Shown in pieces: positions 12,590-24,000 of a DNA stretch of 64,000 bases; within the stretch, counting starts at the first letter, position 1; each line of letters starts with the position of its first letter. This stretch comes from Rhyacophila brunnea (lineage: Eukaryota; Arthropoda; Insecta; Trichoptera; Rhyacophilidae). The notes under the pieces were generated by a model, which saw only the letters and a list, made by a program, of their open reading frames with translations, ran no database searches and was not told where the DNA came from. The stretch spans positions 4,650,001 to 4,714,000 of the forward strand of contig JAGYXB010000135.1 in NCBI GenBank assembly GCA_022495005.1, given 5' to 3'. Made by a program: the position numbers and the translations under genes.

Positions 12590-13680
12590 TTCAAACTTTC
12601 GCACATACAATTGTTGGTTCGTAAAATTTTCCAATACGAGCCTTGGACCTCGCATAAAAAACTTTCATACGTAGTAGAAAACACATTAATGATTCAAGGA
12701 AATAATGCTGTCTTCGCGTAACAATAAAATTAAAGTACTTATTATCCATGTTACCGAACACCAGAAATGTTATTTATTTTTTTATTATTAAATTATTGGA
12801 GGTCATTTTTTTCGCCCAGTCCATATTTAGTAAAGTGATCGAAGCCGGTTTTTGACTGTAACATGATGTTGAATAAATCCAAACAACACGAAACATTTTG
12901 GCCAGTTTGTTGTCGATGGTACGCGGGAAATGAAAAAGCTTAGATCCGAATCTGAATGGAGACGTAATTTTCTTTTACGATATAGTATTACTGACAATAA
13001 AAAGCTCGGAGAAATAGTGTGTGACCGTGTGTGCTTGTGTCTGGTTGTGTAACATGTTAGTATTATTGAAAAATGCTGATGATAATTATACATATTTTTA
13101 CAAATGTCAAATTTACAATAAAGATTATAAACAGTGCATGTGAACGCAACGAAAACGATGAGATATAATATAAAGTTCAACAGTCGAATATTCACGAATA
13201 AAACGTGAAAAAGGATAAAATCGTGCAAACAATAAATTTATAATAATATAACATATGTTATCATTAAGTGTTTTATAGTGTTGTAAGAGGTAGACAATCC
13301 AGTATATAAGGTTTTTTAATATGAATTTCGACATTGTTTTTGTTTTGAACCATAGGCCGCCACCAGTATATGGCCTATTTATAGAATTGTTTTACTGATA
13401 AAATAATACTTATTTATCTACATACCAAAATACTTGATTAATTTGATTACCTTATAACGATAAGGTTATTTCACTGATCTATTATCCCATTGTCAATTCT
13501 TTCTGAAAAACCTTCAAATACAATAAAATAAAACACAATATATTATATACCTACATACATATTCAACACATTTTAATAATGTTCTAAACCAGTTACGTTC
13601 ACTTTGAAGGAAATTATTAACTGATGTGTTATAATTTGAAAACACCTAGGAGGTACTATAAAAATCTTTGGGCAAAAATA
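12590..13680. other. No gene seen; AT-rich
   Basis: The two overlapping minus-strand open frames at 12827-13334 have no recognisable domain and hydrophobic, low-complexity composition. Confidence 0.4.
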
Positions 13681-13760
13681 CGACGCTCAGCGAGAGTCGA
13701 ACCCACATCCAATGGATTCGCGCCAATGTGCTTTACCAAATGAGCCATATGCGTCCTATC
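13681..13760 (-). repeat. tRNA-like SINE head, family S
   Basis: On the minus strand GACGC..GCGTC closes a partial acceptor stem; GGCTCATTTGGTAAAGCAC is the A-box side and GGGTTCGACTCTC the B-box side. The anticodon stem is poor. About 100 bases downstream are similar to those following the copy at 25990. Confidence 0.6.
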
Positions 13761-13861
13761 TAATATAAGCGAAATTAAATAGTAGTTTTTACATCTTTTA
13801 ACAAATTGCGTTCATTTCTGTCATTTGCCTTTGTGTGTTAAATTACTCCTACTCATCAGTG

Positions 13862-14490
13862 CTTTTTTTTCAAAAAAGATTTTTTCTATTGGTTATAATA
13901 TTATATTCTCTCAGAAAGTGTTTTTCAAAATTGTATATGTTCAATAATCAGAATGATATATTCTTAAAACTTGTGAATTATTCGTTGAATAAAAGAAATA
14001 GTTAAATATAAATTATTAGCAAGTGCAAGTAGTTACACCTAAAAAATATTGGAGAAATTCCACGACGTCGGTTAATAATCAAAGTAATAGTAAATAGTTA
14101 CCTACTTTGATTTAAGAAACAAAAATCGATTGCCAAAGTAGCTTGAATTGGAAGAGCACTGATGAGTAGGTATTAAAATTGACCAATAGTTAAAATTTGT
14201 CGCAATTAGTATGACGTCACCTCGTAGCATAGTGGTAATGCACGGATAGGGCGTAAACCTGGGAGATACGGGTTTCGATTCCCCGTCGGGTTGGCTTACT
14301 TTTTTTCAAAAAAGATTTTTATATTGGTTTTAATATATTCTCTCAGAAAGTGTTTTTCAAAATTATATATATTCAATAATCAGAATGATATATTCTTAAA
14401 TATTGTGAATTATTCGTTGAATAAAAGAAATAGTTAATTATAAACTACTTTTATTACTAACCGACGTCAGGATCTCTCCAAATTTTATTT
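13862..14490. repeat. ~150-bp direct repeats enclosing a tRNA-like sequence
   Basis: 13863-14008 and 14301-14450 share CAAAAAAGATTTTT, CTCTCAGAAAGTGTTTTTC and GAATTATTCGTTGAATAAAAG with few changes. CTACTCATCAGTGC (about 13850) recurs inverted at about 14157. CGACGTCGGTTA (14063) recurs inverted near 14458. A tRNA-like sequence lies between the copies at 14221-14296. Confidence 0.75.
14221..14296 (+). repeat. tRNA-like sequence (degenerate)
   Basis: TAGCATAGTGGTAATGC is an A-box region and GGGTTTCGATTCCCC a B-box with an extra T in the loop. The acceptor ends pair poorly. A non-functional tRNA-derived sequence is the likeliest reading. Confidence 0.5.
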
Positions 14491-15592
14491 TAATATTATT
14501 AACGTACTTGCAAGGTTATTAGTCATTACATTGAGTCAAACTTATAATATTAAATATTGTAACGTTATGAATCACTACATAGATAATAAATAAACATGCG
14601 CACACACTGAAATAGTTAATAAAGACTTTCATTGATACCTACTAGTTGATGGTGGTTGGTAATTTAAAAAAAAATCACACGCGTTTTATCAATTTTTATG
14701 TATAATTCCAAACATGGGGTAGTTTTGAAATTAACACATTGCCATAAAAATATATTTGAAATAAAAAAATGATGTTATTTTATTGACTGACTAATGGCTG
14801 TTTTTTTCGTTGCTTGCGGTCAATAGAGAAGTGAGAGTTTTCCATTTTCATTGACATGATAGATATTTAGGCAAACAAAAAAATCGGTGCCAGTAAATTT
14901 GAAAAGAATTTTAGAGAGTTATTTGCTATTTACGAATTCATGTAGGTACCTACTTGATAGGTTTATATCTTACGCTTCAGTCATTATAATAAATTATGTT
15001 GATTACAGTTAGGTTTTCCACATGTTTTTAATATTAATTCATATTCAGACACGGTCAAGCGATGTCTTCATTTATTTTTACAAATTAACTGTATTTATGT
15101 TGTTAATTATGTTTTTATTTGTTATACAACGATTTGACATGTTAAGTAACACTGCTTGTGTTAAAAATATAAAAAATATAGTTACGGGATTTTGGTCCGT
15201 ATGGTGAAATAATTTTATAATGTGTGTTATGGTTAGTTCAAGGGTACATACAATGTTTATGATTGTAAGCTATGTACAAATAAATTCTTTCATTAGTTTT
15301 ATTGCTATAACAACCTGAACTTATATAAGGCGATCTGATGAATAAAGATATAAATAAAGAATAAGTATTTTATTCAGGGAATAATTATAGAAACATTATC
15401 ATAGTAAAATAATAAATAAAGGGACGTTTTCGAAATACATTATAAAGATGTTTAGAGAATAGAAAATCGGTAGATGTTGAACTAAGATTATCCATAGAAT
15501 CATTATGCGTATTATGTTGAATAAAGATTAAAATGTATTTTAAATGTAAACCTATCATAAACACGTTGTTCTCATAGTTAAGTATATAAACA
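14491..15592. other. No gene seen; AT-rich, upstream of the sPLA2 gene
   Basis: The missing 5' UTR exon and promoter of the sPLA2 gene may be here or further left. No TATA-initiator arrangement can be picked out with confidence. Confidence 0.4.
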
Positions 15593-15595
15593 TAA

Positions 15596-15977
15596 TAACC
15601 CGTTTACACGTGCATGGATTTACTGTTGACAGTAAGTATTATCGTGGCCATAACAAGATTGCATGCATACATCAAAAAAGTTTGGAAGCTTCCGAATTTT
15701 CATGCGACAGTAGGATTTTTTCGATCTGCGCCTGTGCAGTAGAACAATATAGTGGCGAACCTGCCGGCAAAAAACGAACTACGAACGAATTTTCAAGCTC
15801 ACCAATTTTCATTACCTGTCAAATAGTACGAAATAGTACCATAAAATGACAACATCGCGTCTGGCTCACTCTTAAAGAATGAATTGGAGAGACAGGCAGC
15901 ACTTTCACGTGTAAGTCACGATAGTTTAAAATACTCACTATTGCTGCCGGTAAATCCATGCACATGTACATGCGCTA
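15596..15977. mobile_element. Harbinger-like MITE, family J, copy 2
   Basis: It starts TAACCCGTTTACACGTGC and ends CACATGTACATGCGCTA, inverted. TAA flanks both sides (15593-15595 and 15978-15980). It ends about 220 bases before the first recognised sPLA2 exon, so it may sit in the promoter or 5' intron. Confidence 0.82.
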
Positions 15978-16195
15978 TAATATTATGAGATTGAGAATTG
16001 ATCAAGGATGCCTATATTCGTTAAATCGACATTGGTGGAATGCACAAAGAAACCACCTCACTATATTTTGAAACATTATCCTATAATCATAAGTGATTTT
16101 TTATAGAGGGTATTTTTTGATAGTGTGTTGTAATATTAATTAATCATTTGTTATGTATTTAGATTATGCAATATTCATTTTTTTGTTATTTTCAG

Positions 16196-18040
16196 GGGAT
16201 GATGAACATGGCTCGTAAACGGTCGCCGAGGAAGAAAAGAAACGAATGCGGAATACATTTCGACACAATGGAGTGGTGGATGTTTTCTTCCACCATTTTT
16301 GGAATCTTATTAGTCACATTATCAGATGCAACGTCCATTCCGCTCCAAAATAAAACGCAGCAAAATCCAGATCAGGGACAAAATAATTCAACGGATAATG
16401 GCACAACTACATTTTTGGAATTAATTTCCAATGAATTTAAAACTGACATTTACAAAAATGAGTCAACAAAAATGCATTCTGATGTGTTAAATATTACAGG
16501 ATCCTTGAATGAAACGGACAATATAAATATAAATGGTGATTTACGATTGGATAGTGTTTCAGATTTTAACAGAACCGGAAATAATTCAAATTTACTAGAA
16601 ATTCATATCCGGGTCATGGACAAAAGAGATCCTGTGAATGGAGCGCCACTTTTAAATATTGACACGTATAAATACGATATTGATTCGGAAATTTCAACAC
16701 AATATCAAACGATTTATAATAGTCAATTTGAAAATGATCCTGAAATTTCAACAACTGAAATCTCAATCGATGACCTTTTTGATAATGATTATGAGACAAC
16801 AACCGATGCCATATTTATAACAACGAATGAAGCGTTTATAGATAGTACTTATCAAAGTGCAATTGAAAAAGATAAACAGTTTCGTGATGAATTATTGAAC
16901 GCTAACTCGACAGAAAAAAACCTCAAAGAGATATTACCGAGTACGACTTTTGGGAGTCGGTTTGCGGTCACAACTCCGACTCCGCTAATATTAAGTGAAA
17001 AAGTCATTCATAAGGCAGAAGTAATAAAAAAAGAAGAAAACGTAACAACGCATAATATTTCCAGCACCAATAGCTGTTCGGAAAATGAAAAATGTCGCAA
17101 CGACATTGACGACGTGAAGGTTGGTGAAGTTTTGAACATGACTTCGAATGGTTTTGTTGAAATTGATTCAAAATTACAAGAGATTGCAACAGAAAATAAT
17201 GCATACGCAGATTTTGACAGCGAAGAAAATATGGTTGGGAATGTCGAAATCGACAGTCATAAAATGTTAAAATTTAAAAAAAAATCTAATCAAAATTCAA
17301 CGAGACCTTATTCAAAAAAAGATTACCTTCACCAGAGTACTACGAAAAAATATTTCCCGCTCATCCGAAATACCAACGATTCACAATCAAACAATTTAAA
17401 TGTCAGTGAAATTGTTGCCATTAATAATACAGAAAATAATTTAACGTCGAAGATTATCATACTCGAAGATTTTTCGGATGAGTCCAATAGCGAAACGACA
17501 ACCATAATGATTGAAAGTGAAGACGATTTTGAGAATATTACTACAGAAAAATGGGATACCAATACAACAAACAGCTTGAAAGATTCAATCGGAATTCAGG
17601 GTGAATTAAAAATAATAACCAGTGTTAAAAATAACATCACTGATTTAGATATATTTAAGAATTTTACCACGACAATAGGTGATTTTAAAAATGTTACCAT
17701 GACAAATAATAACACCGCAAGTGTTATAAAAATGAAAAATAATGCGACAGAAGAATTTAAAAATTCTACTAAAATTGTGAACAATTTTAATAATAAAACT
17801 AATTTTAATATTAATAAAAATACCGGTAAGATAGGTGATGAATTTAGAAACATATCTAGTGCTAGAAAGACGGCTACAACCGTCACAAGTGTTAAAATAA
17901 GTAGACATAAAAGTAAGAAAATAGTTAGTGATGAAAAACTCAATTCCCACGAAGTGACTACAGAAGAGGATTATAATTCCAGTTATGAGATGGAGGAAGA
18001 TGACGATTTGGATTCTTTTATCATGAAAAATAAATCAATG
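16196..18040 (+). CDS. sPLA2 gene, first recognised coding exon: signal/anchor plus Asn-rich glycoprotein-like extension
   Basis: The acceptor ends in TTTTCAG (AG 16194-16195) and the donor is ATG|GTAAGT at 18041. From the ATG at 16199 it encodes 614 residues; ATGs at 16202 and 16208 are alternatives. Residues 1-25 are strongly basic (RKRSPRKKR). Residues 26-41 are hydrophobic. After about residue 45 the sequence is acidic, rich in Asn, Thr, Ser and Glu, almost without Cys, and carries about 30 NxS/T sequons by hand count. That is what an extracellular, heavily glycosylated, disordered region looks like. I recognise no domain. The reading frame stays open for more than 1.9 kb in AT-rich DNA, which argues for real coding. 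If the donor were not used, translation would run on to a stop at 18149-18151. Confidence 0.82.
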
Positions 18041-21000
18041 GTAAGTGCTTGTAATTTTATTTATAATAATTTATACATCATTATCGAAAGGGACAGGGAT
18101 AATAATATACGGAACATACCCGCGATGTGGCGTGTACAGTTAGAAAAGTAATACAAGATCATGAGGAAAATTGGAAATTTAGACTAGTGTTGTCTATTAC
18201 AGCGATATTGATCTGTTACATTTACATAAATTATCGTAACCGAAGAAACCAGTCTTTATTTAAAATTAAAGTGTGAGAAGTATAGGTATAAATGCCGTCA
18301 TTTAATTATGGCCCTGAAACATTGATAGCGGACTCAACGTTGTGATTAATTTGGTGTCGGAAGTAGATCTGAAAATAGTAAACTTGATTATATGTTTTGG
18401 GAATGTCCTGCAATGAGCAATGAAAACTACTGACGGAAATTGGGTTTACCAGCAAAAACTGATCGGTTATGTTGAATTGATTGGATTAAACTTTGTATCG
18501 TGGTAACTATCCAGAACTAGGCAGAAAAATAACAGCAAGATTTTAACAAAATTAATAAACAATGTGAACGAGAACGACGATTGAAGAAAACTTATTGTTT
18601 CACAAATCGCAACAAATAAATAATAGTTCTAAAAGTTAATGCACGGACAAAAGTTAGTTATTACGTAAATATTGTATGTATTTAAAATATATTTTATTGG
18701 TAAAATATAAGAAACAGAAGGAGAGCATGTTGATTTTTAAGTAATTCTGGTGTAACATTCTAGCTTTTTTATAATAAGTTTTAACCTGTTTGCTGTGTCG
18801 AAATACCCTAGATTTAACGCCATATTATGCTAAATACATTTTTTGCAAGCTATATGCCTACTCAAAATGATGGATCAGGCAATAAAAGCAAACAATGTTG
18901 ACAGTACGGGTAAGTTGCGTTCCTACACTTTGGTCGTAGGTTGAACTCGTGTAATATACAATATTAAAATTAGCTATAATTGGAAACACTTACCTATTGA
19001 GAACTTCCATGACGTGTAACAATAAATCATTTACAGTGTATTTTTGCGGTGGCAAGTGTGAAATATCGAAATATGCAGATGAATACCATTTGGACGTCAT
19101 GGACGCCGGAATTAGTAAAACTTATGTCCAGAGTCCAGCCTTCAATTGAGTATTGAAGGCTTCAGCTATGTACTTACACGAGGAACAATACAGTGAGAGA
19201 GGAGGTTCCTTTTCATATATGTTCAGCCGAATCGCAATAGTAATCTTGCATTTACACAACTTAATATTATAATATTTCGAATATTGTGAAAGTAATATTA
19301 TTTGATATGCCATTGACTTTCGGCCATAGAGACGGAAGACATATTATTAGTATTCCTTGAAAAATATATCGACACATATTATAATCATAATGCGACATTT
19401 AAGCGAAGGTCTCGTTGACCAAGAACTGGCCATGATTATTTGACTATATTATTGTATTATAATATTCATATTATATTCAAAATTAGCTATCAGTAGAACA
19501 AACCTGTTAATTTAAATAAGATCATGCAATTAATATTGTATTTTATTCACGAACTATTCAATGTTACCAACCTCGACACTCTTAAAATTAAAGATGTTTA
19601 GGTAATAAATTCGATATAGTGCAACTGTATCAATTATTGTGAGATTAGACGGTACCATAAAATATTATTTCTCATAAATTAAAATAAATCAATCAACTTG
19701 CAAATCAGTGATTTTGTGTCAAAATCCGAGTAGATAATTTATGTATAATAATTGTCTACCATAGTTTTCTATTTCGTTCATTAAATTATTATTTAAAATC
19801 ATTCATATTATTAATAACCTTTATATTGATTTTTTAAATACATACATCATATTTAAAATATGATACAATAATGTATTTTTATCTCGTAATTAGATACCTA
19901 CAGGGCTCGAAATGGACCGGAACGCACCGGAGCGCCATTCCGGTTCATAAAATCCATAAAATCCACAAAATTATCGCTCCGTCTGGTGGAAACATTAATT
20001 TGACCGTCTGAGCTGGATATTTCAAATAATTAAAAAAATAACACACTTATTTTTATAAATCACATTTACAATTAATGTAGTATAGTATAATATAGTTTAT
20101 ATTTTCGTAATATTATCGAGCGCTCCGGTTCGTAAAATTTTCCATTTCGAGCGCTGACTGGTACCAGTGGCGTGATTTTTACTTGTGGGTATTCTGTTTC
20201 TGTTTGGTACATATTATTATCAATGTACTCAGGGTTTATACCTAACTAATTGAATATTGGCAGCCAATAAAGTAGTATGGTCTCTAGAATTGTAGAATAG
20301 TAGGTGGTAGCTAATATAATATTTAATAATTTTTTGACATTGTAACCCTGATTTTTCGAGAAAAAGATGGCAGCACTGTATATTCGTACTTTACTTTATT
20401 TATATTTTACCTACATATTTACTTACGAAAGTTAAATTAAAAATAGTATTGCATATTTGCATTTTTTTTATTTGAACCAATTTTTTTTTTCAGAATTTGT
20501 TCTATTCTGTTTGGTAACTATGCAATTTTGATGCTCTACGCTCCCTGGATATGTTTGAAACGTTAATGTGAGAGAAAGGTTGAGAAACACTGCATCTATG
20601 GATCACACGCCAAGCAAAAATATGCAGGTGTTAGGTTTTCATTGATATTTTTTTAGACAAGCCATTTGTAGCGATTCTCTAAAAACATAATAGAGGCAAA
20701 AACATGTAATATTATTCATTCCGTTGTATTATATTTATTCATTATAACATAACAGGAAGGTACCTCGTACATATCAACCAATGGATACGATTTGAACGTA
20801 AATTTTTGCACGTACTAACAATATTATGCTAAGACAGATTGGAAAAATGACTATTATGTTACTAGTTCCTTATCTTCTTTCTAGCCTCCAAGAACTCATG
20901 TTACACGCCAGTCATTGTGTATCATCCCAGTGGGTCTATTCTATGCTTATCGACCGCTAAAGTGATAAAGTGAAAAATATTATCACACTTAGGGTAGGTT

Positions 21001-24000
21001 TGTATCAAAATATTAGCACTTATTGTAACAATTACACGAAGCCGGTTTTTATTGTTGCAATAAGTGCGATATTTTAACAGCACCTATCTTGCTGCTGTTA
21101 AAATATCGCACTTATTGCAACAATAAAACCGGCTTCGTGTAATTGTTACAATAAGTGCTAATATTTTGATACAAACCTACCCTAAGTTTGATACTATTTA
21201 TCAATTTAGTGTTCGATAAGTATAGAATAGACCCACAGGTCATGTTAGCATCCCATAGCTTTGCCATAAATAAAAAAAACGGTATTTAGAGACCTTCCAG
21301 ATTGCTGGAATTTGGTGCTTGAAGAAAATACAGACCAGATTGAGACGCTCTTGAAGCATCCTAGTCCAGTCAAATTAGACCGAAAAATACGCTTTGGTTG
21401 CAAAAGGTGGGGTAGAAGATTTTTTTCCCCTATTTGTAAATATGATAATATTTTTCAAATTTATTTATGACCATTTTGAGAACAGTATCATAGGAATGAG
21501 CGTTTGATAACTCCGTTCGATCAATACTACTAGTAAGGTGATGTAGTGCACCTTCTTCTTCTTCGATAAGTTCAATTACTGTATCCCAACACAATACACA
21601 TGTAAAGAATAAACATAACTGTGCGCGCGATGGAGACTAAACTAAAGCAAGAGTGGTACTGATTCGTATCGTGGCACCAGCGGTACTGGTGGGGGTATTG
21701 GAATGTGGCCCTTTCTACCACTCCCATTACCCCTTCCCCACCCCCACGCACCATCTGGAACATTGGGCCCATTGACCATAAAGTCTAGTTTTTAACCATA
21801 AACTGTTTATTTGTATGATCTTAAGTTTAAAATGGTATTTCTTCTCATTAAAGTTTGATTTTTACTAAAACGCGTGTTTTCGAATACATTTATACTATTT
21901 TAACAGCAAATATCTCATAAACGCTCGGAGGTAGAAAAAAAAATGTATTATAATAGTATGTATATAAAATTTAATAAGCTTTAAAATTGTATATAACAAT
22001 ATTTTTGCTACGACAGATCATTTTTGAGATATAAGCGAAAAACCAAAATTTTGCGGCTTTTTGCCCGTCAAAAGTTGTGCCGAAGTCATCCGAATTGGCA
22101 AACTCGTTTTTTCTTACTCATTATCATATACACAAGTAGGGGGAAAACTTCCACCCCACCTTTTGCAACCAAAAAGTACAGATTGACTGGACTATCCGTA
22201 GCACATAGTATATTATTTATAATAATAATATGTTTAATTTCTTATTTTTAGTATTTACATAAAATCTATCTAATGAAATATTTCACGGGTCCCTGGAAGA
22301 ACCTGCACAGCCTTTTGCGGGGCTGCAACCCTAGTTTTGAATGTTCACAAAAATAATTTGGGTTTGCAGCGAACAGTAGGTATAATAGACAATCTTGGAA
22401 TCGACTCATATCACTCAATCGCTCATAATATTTAGGTAGATTTTTTACGAACCAGAACCTGAGATAATATTGTGGCTGTGATTTCACGCTTTTCATCTTT
22501 CCACTCAGGTGAGAAAATAGGAACGTGACGTGAACTCAACATAACTTGGTAGATATACCCTCGGTCTGAAAACGAATGTTGGAGAAATATTATAAAATAA
22601 TTTATTCGTTAAATCTTATTAAATTTCCAGACAGAGCCGCTTGATATGGGTCCTTTCGGTGCCCTTCGTGACCTGGCTGGAAGTTTTATGGAGTCGCTAG
22701 TGGAGCGGATCGTCCCACAGAGTATACGAGATCTGATGAGGAGAATGCAGAACCAAAATACCCAGCTAGAGACTATCAAACTGAGGAGTAGAGAAGAGAA
22801 CGGGGGACTAGGTATAAAGTATAATATTATATTGTAGATACATGGAAATAATGTTCACCGACGTAGTTATTATTGGACATGTATATTATTATTTATGTAC
22901 GAGTATGTAGATTCCCACTTGGAGTTATTTTACTTTAAAATTCAATGCCGTAGGGCGTAGTTATTACTTATTAGATACGACATTGGATTTTAATAATAAC
23001 ATGTAATTACCTAAGTAGAGATTTTCAACCTTTTTTTAGATTTCATATTAATATGTTAGTCATATTAGTGAACTACTTTATATAGATATGCTGTTTTTTG
23101 TAACCGTACTTACCAGTGGTAAAGTGGAAATAATCGTCAATTTTTATCCCTGTCGATCCTATTAATAATATGTGTAATCCTAGTACGGATTCTACAAATA
23201 TTTAAAGATTTACTTTAAAAAAGATTGGGAATCACTGAAAGTATATTTTTCCGTTATTATCTTGTATCAAAACATATTTTGAAAAATAATGGTAGGTAAT
23301 TTATTGAAACGTCATACAAGCAAATTTGGCATACATCCTAAATCTTTCTAGATTCGAAATTCGGGATTGGTTTATTGATTTACCGAGGATGTTTTATTAA
23401 ATGTATGGATAAGAATTTAACCGTTTTACACGTGGGATATATTCGTTAATGGTTTTTTTTCCGTCCGAACGGTTTTCATCCACCATAAAAAATCTACAAG
23501 TAGGTACAGAAATATAGTTTAATAATGGAACGTTATTTTACATGTCTGAAAATATCCAATTACCGACAGACTGCATGAAAAAACATTTGCTATTTTAAAA
23601 TCATGTTTTGGAATAAAAAATATTCTTTTCTATAATTAATTTTGCATTTTTAACAAATATGGCTTTTATCGACGTTTACAAAATACCTTTTTTATGTGAT
23701 TAATGTAATATTTTATGTGGCCATTAATGGTAGTACAAGGTATGCTAATGAGATTTAGGTACATTTTTCCTACAAATTTTTCAGATTATCTAGGCTAAGC
23801 TCGCAAAGATACCTACCGCAAATTATTCATTTTTGACCTTCGCAAATTACCCGGTCACTGACAATCAAATGGCTTGAGTAATGAAAAAAAAATGAAACGG
23901 GAATCACGTTTTTCGTAAGTTCTCGAGAATTCTCGATCACAACTTTTGTACTTACGCAGAATTTGAGCAAATAATATGGTATTACAATAAATAAACATTG

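Noticed and set aside
14221..14296. Functional tRNA gene
   Set aside because: The T-loop has an extra base and the acceptor stem does not close.
16604..17950. Minus-strand open frames within the long sPLA2 exon
   Set aside because: They are antisense shadows of the Asn-rich plus-strand frame, Leu/Phe/Val-rich and without splice support.
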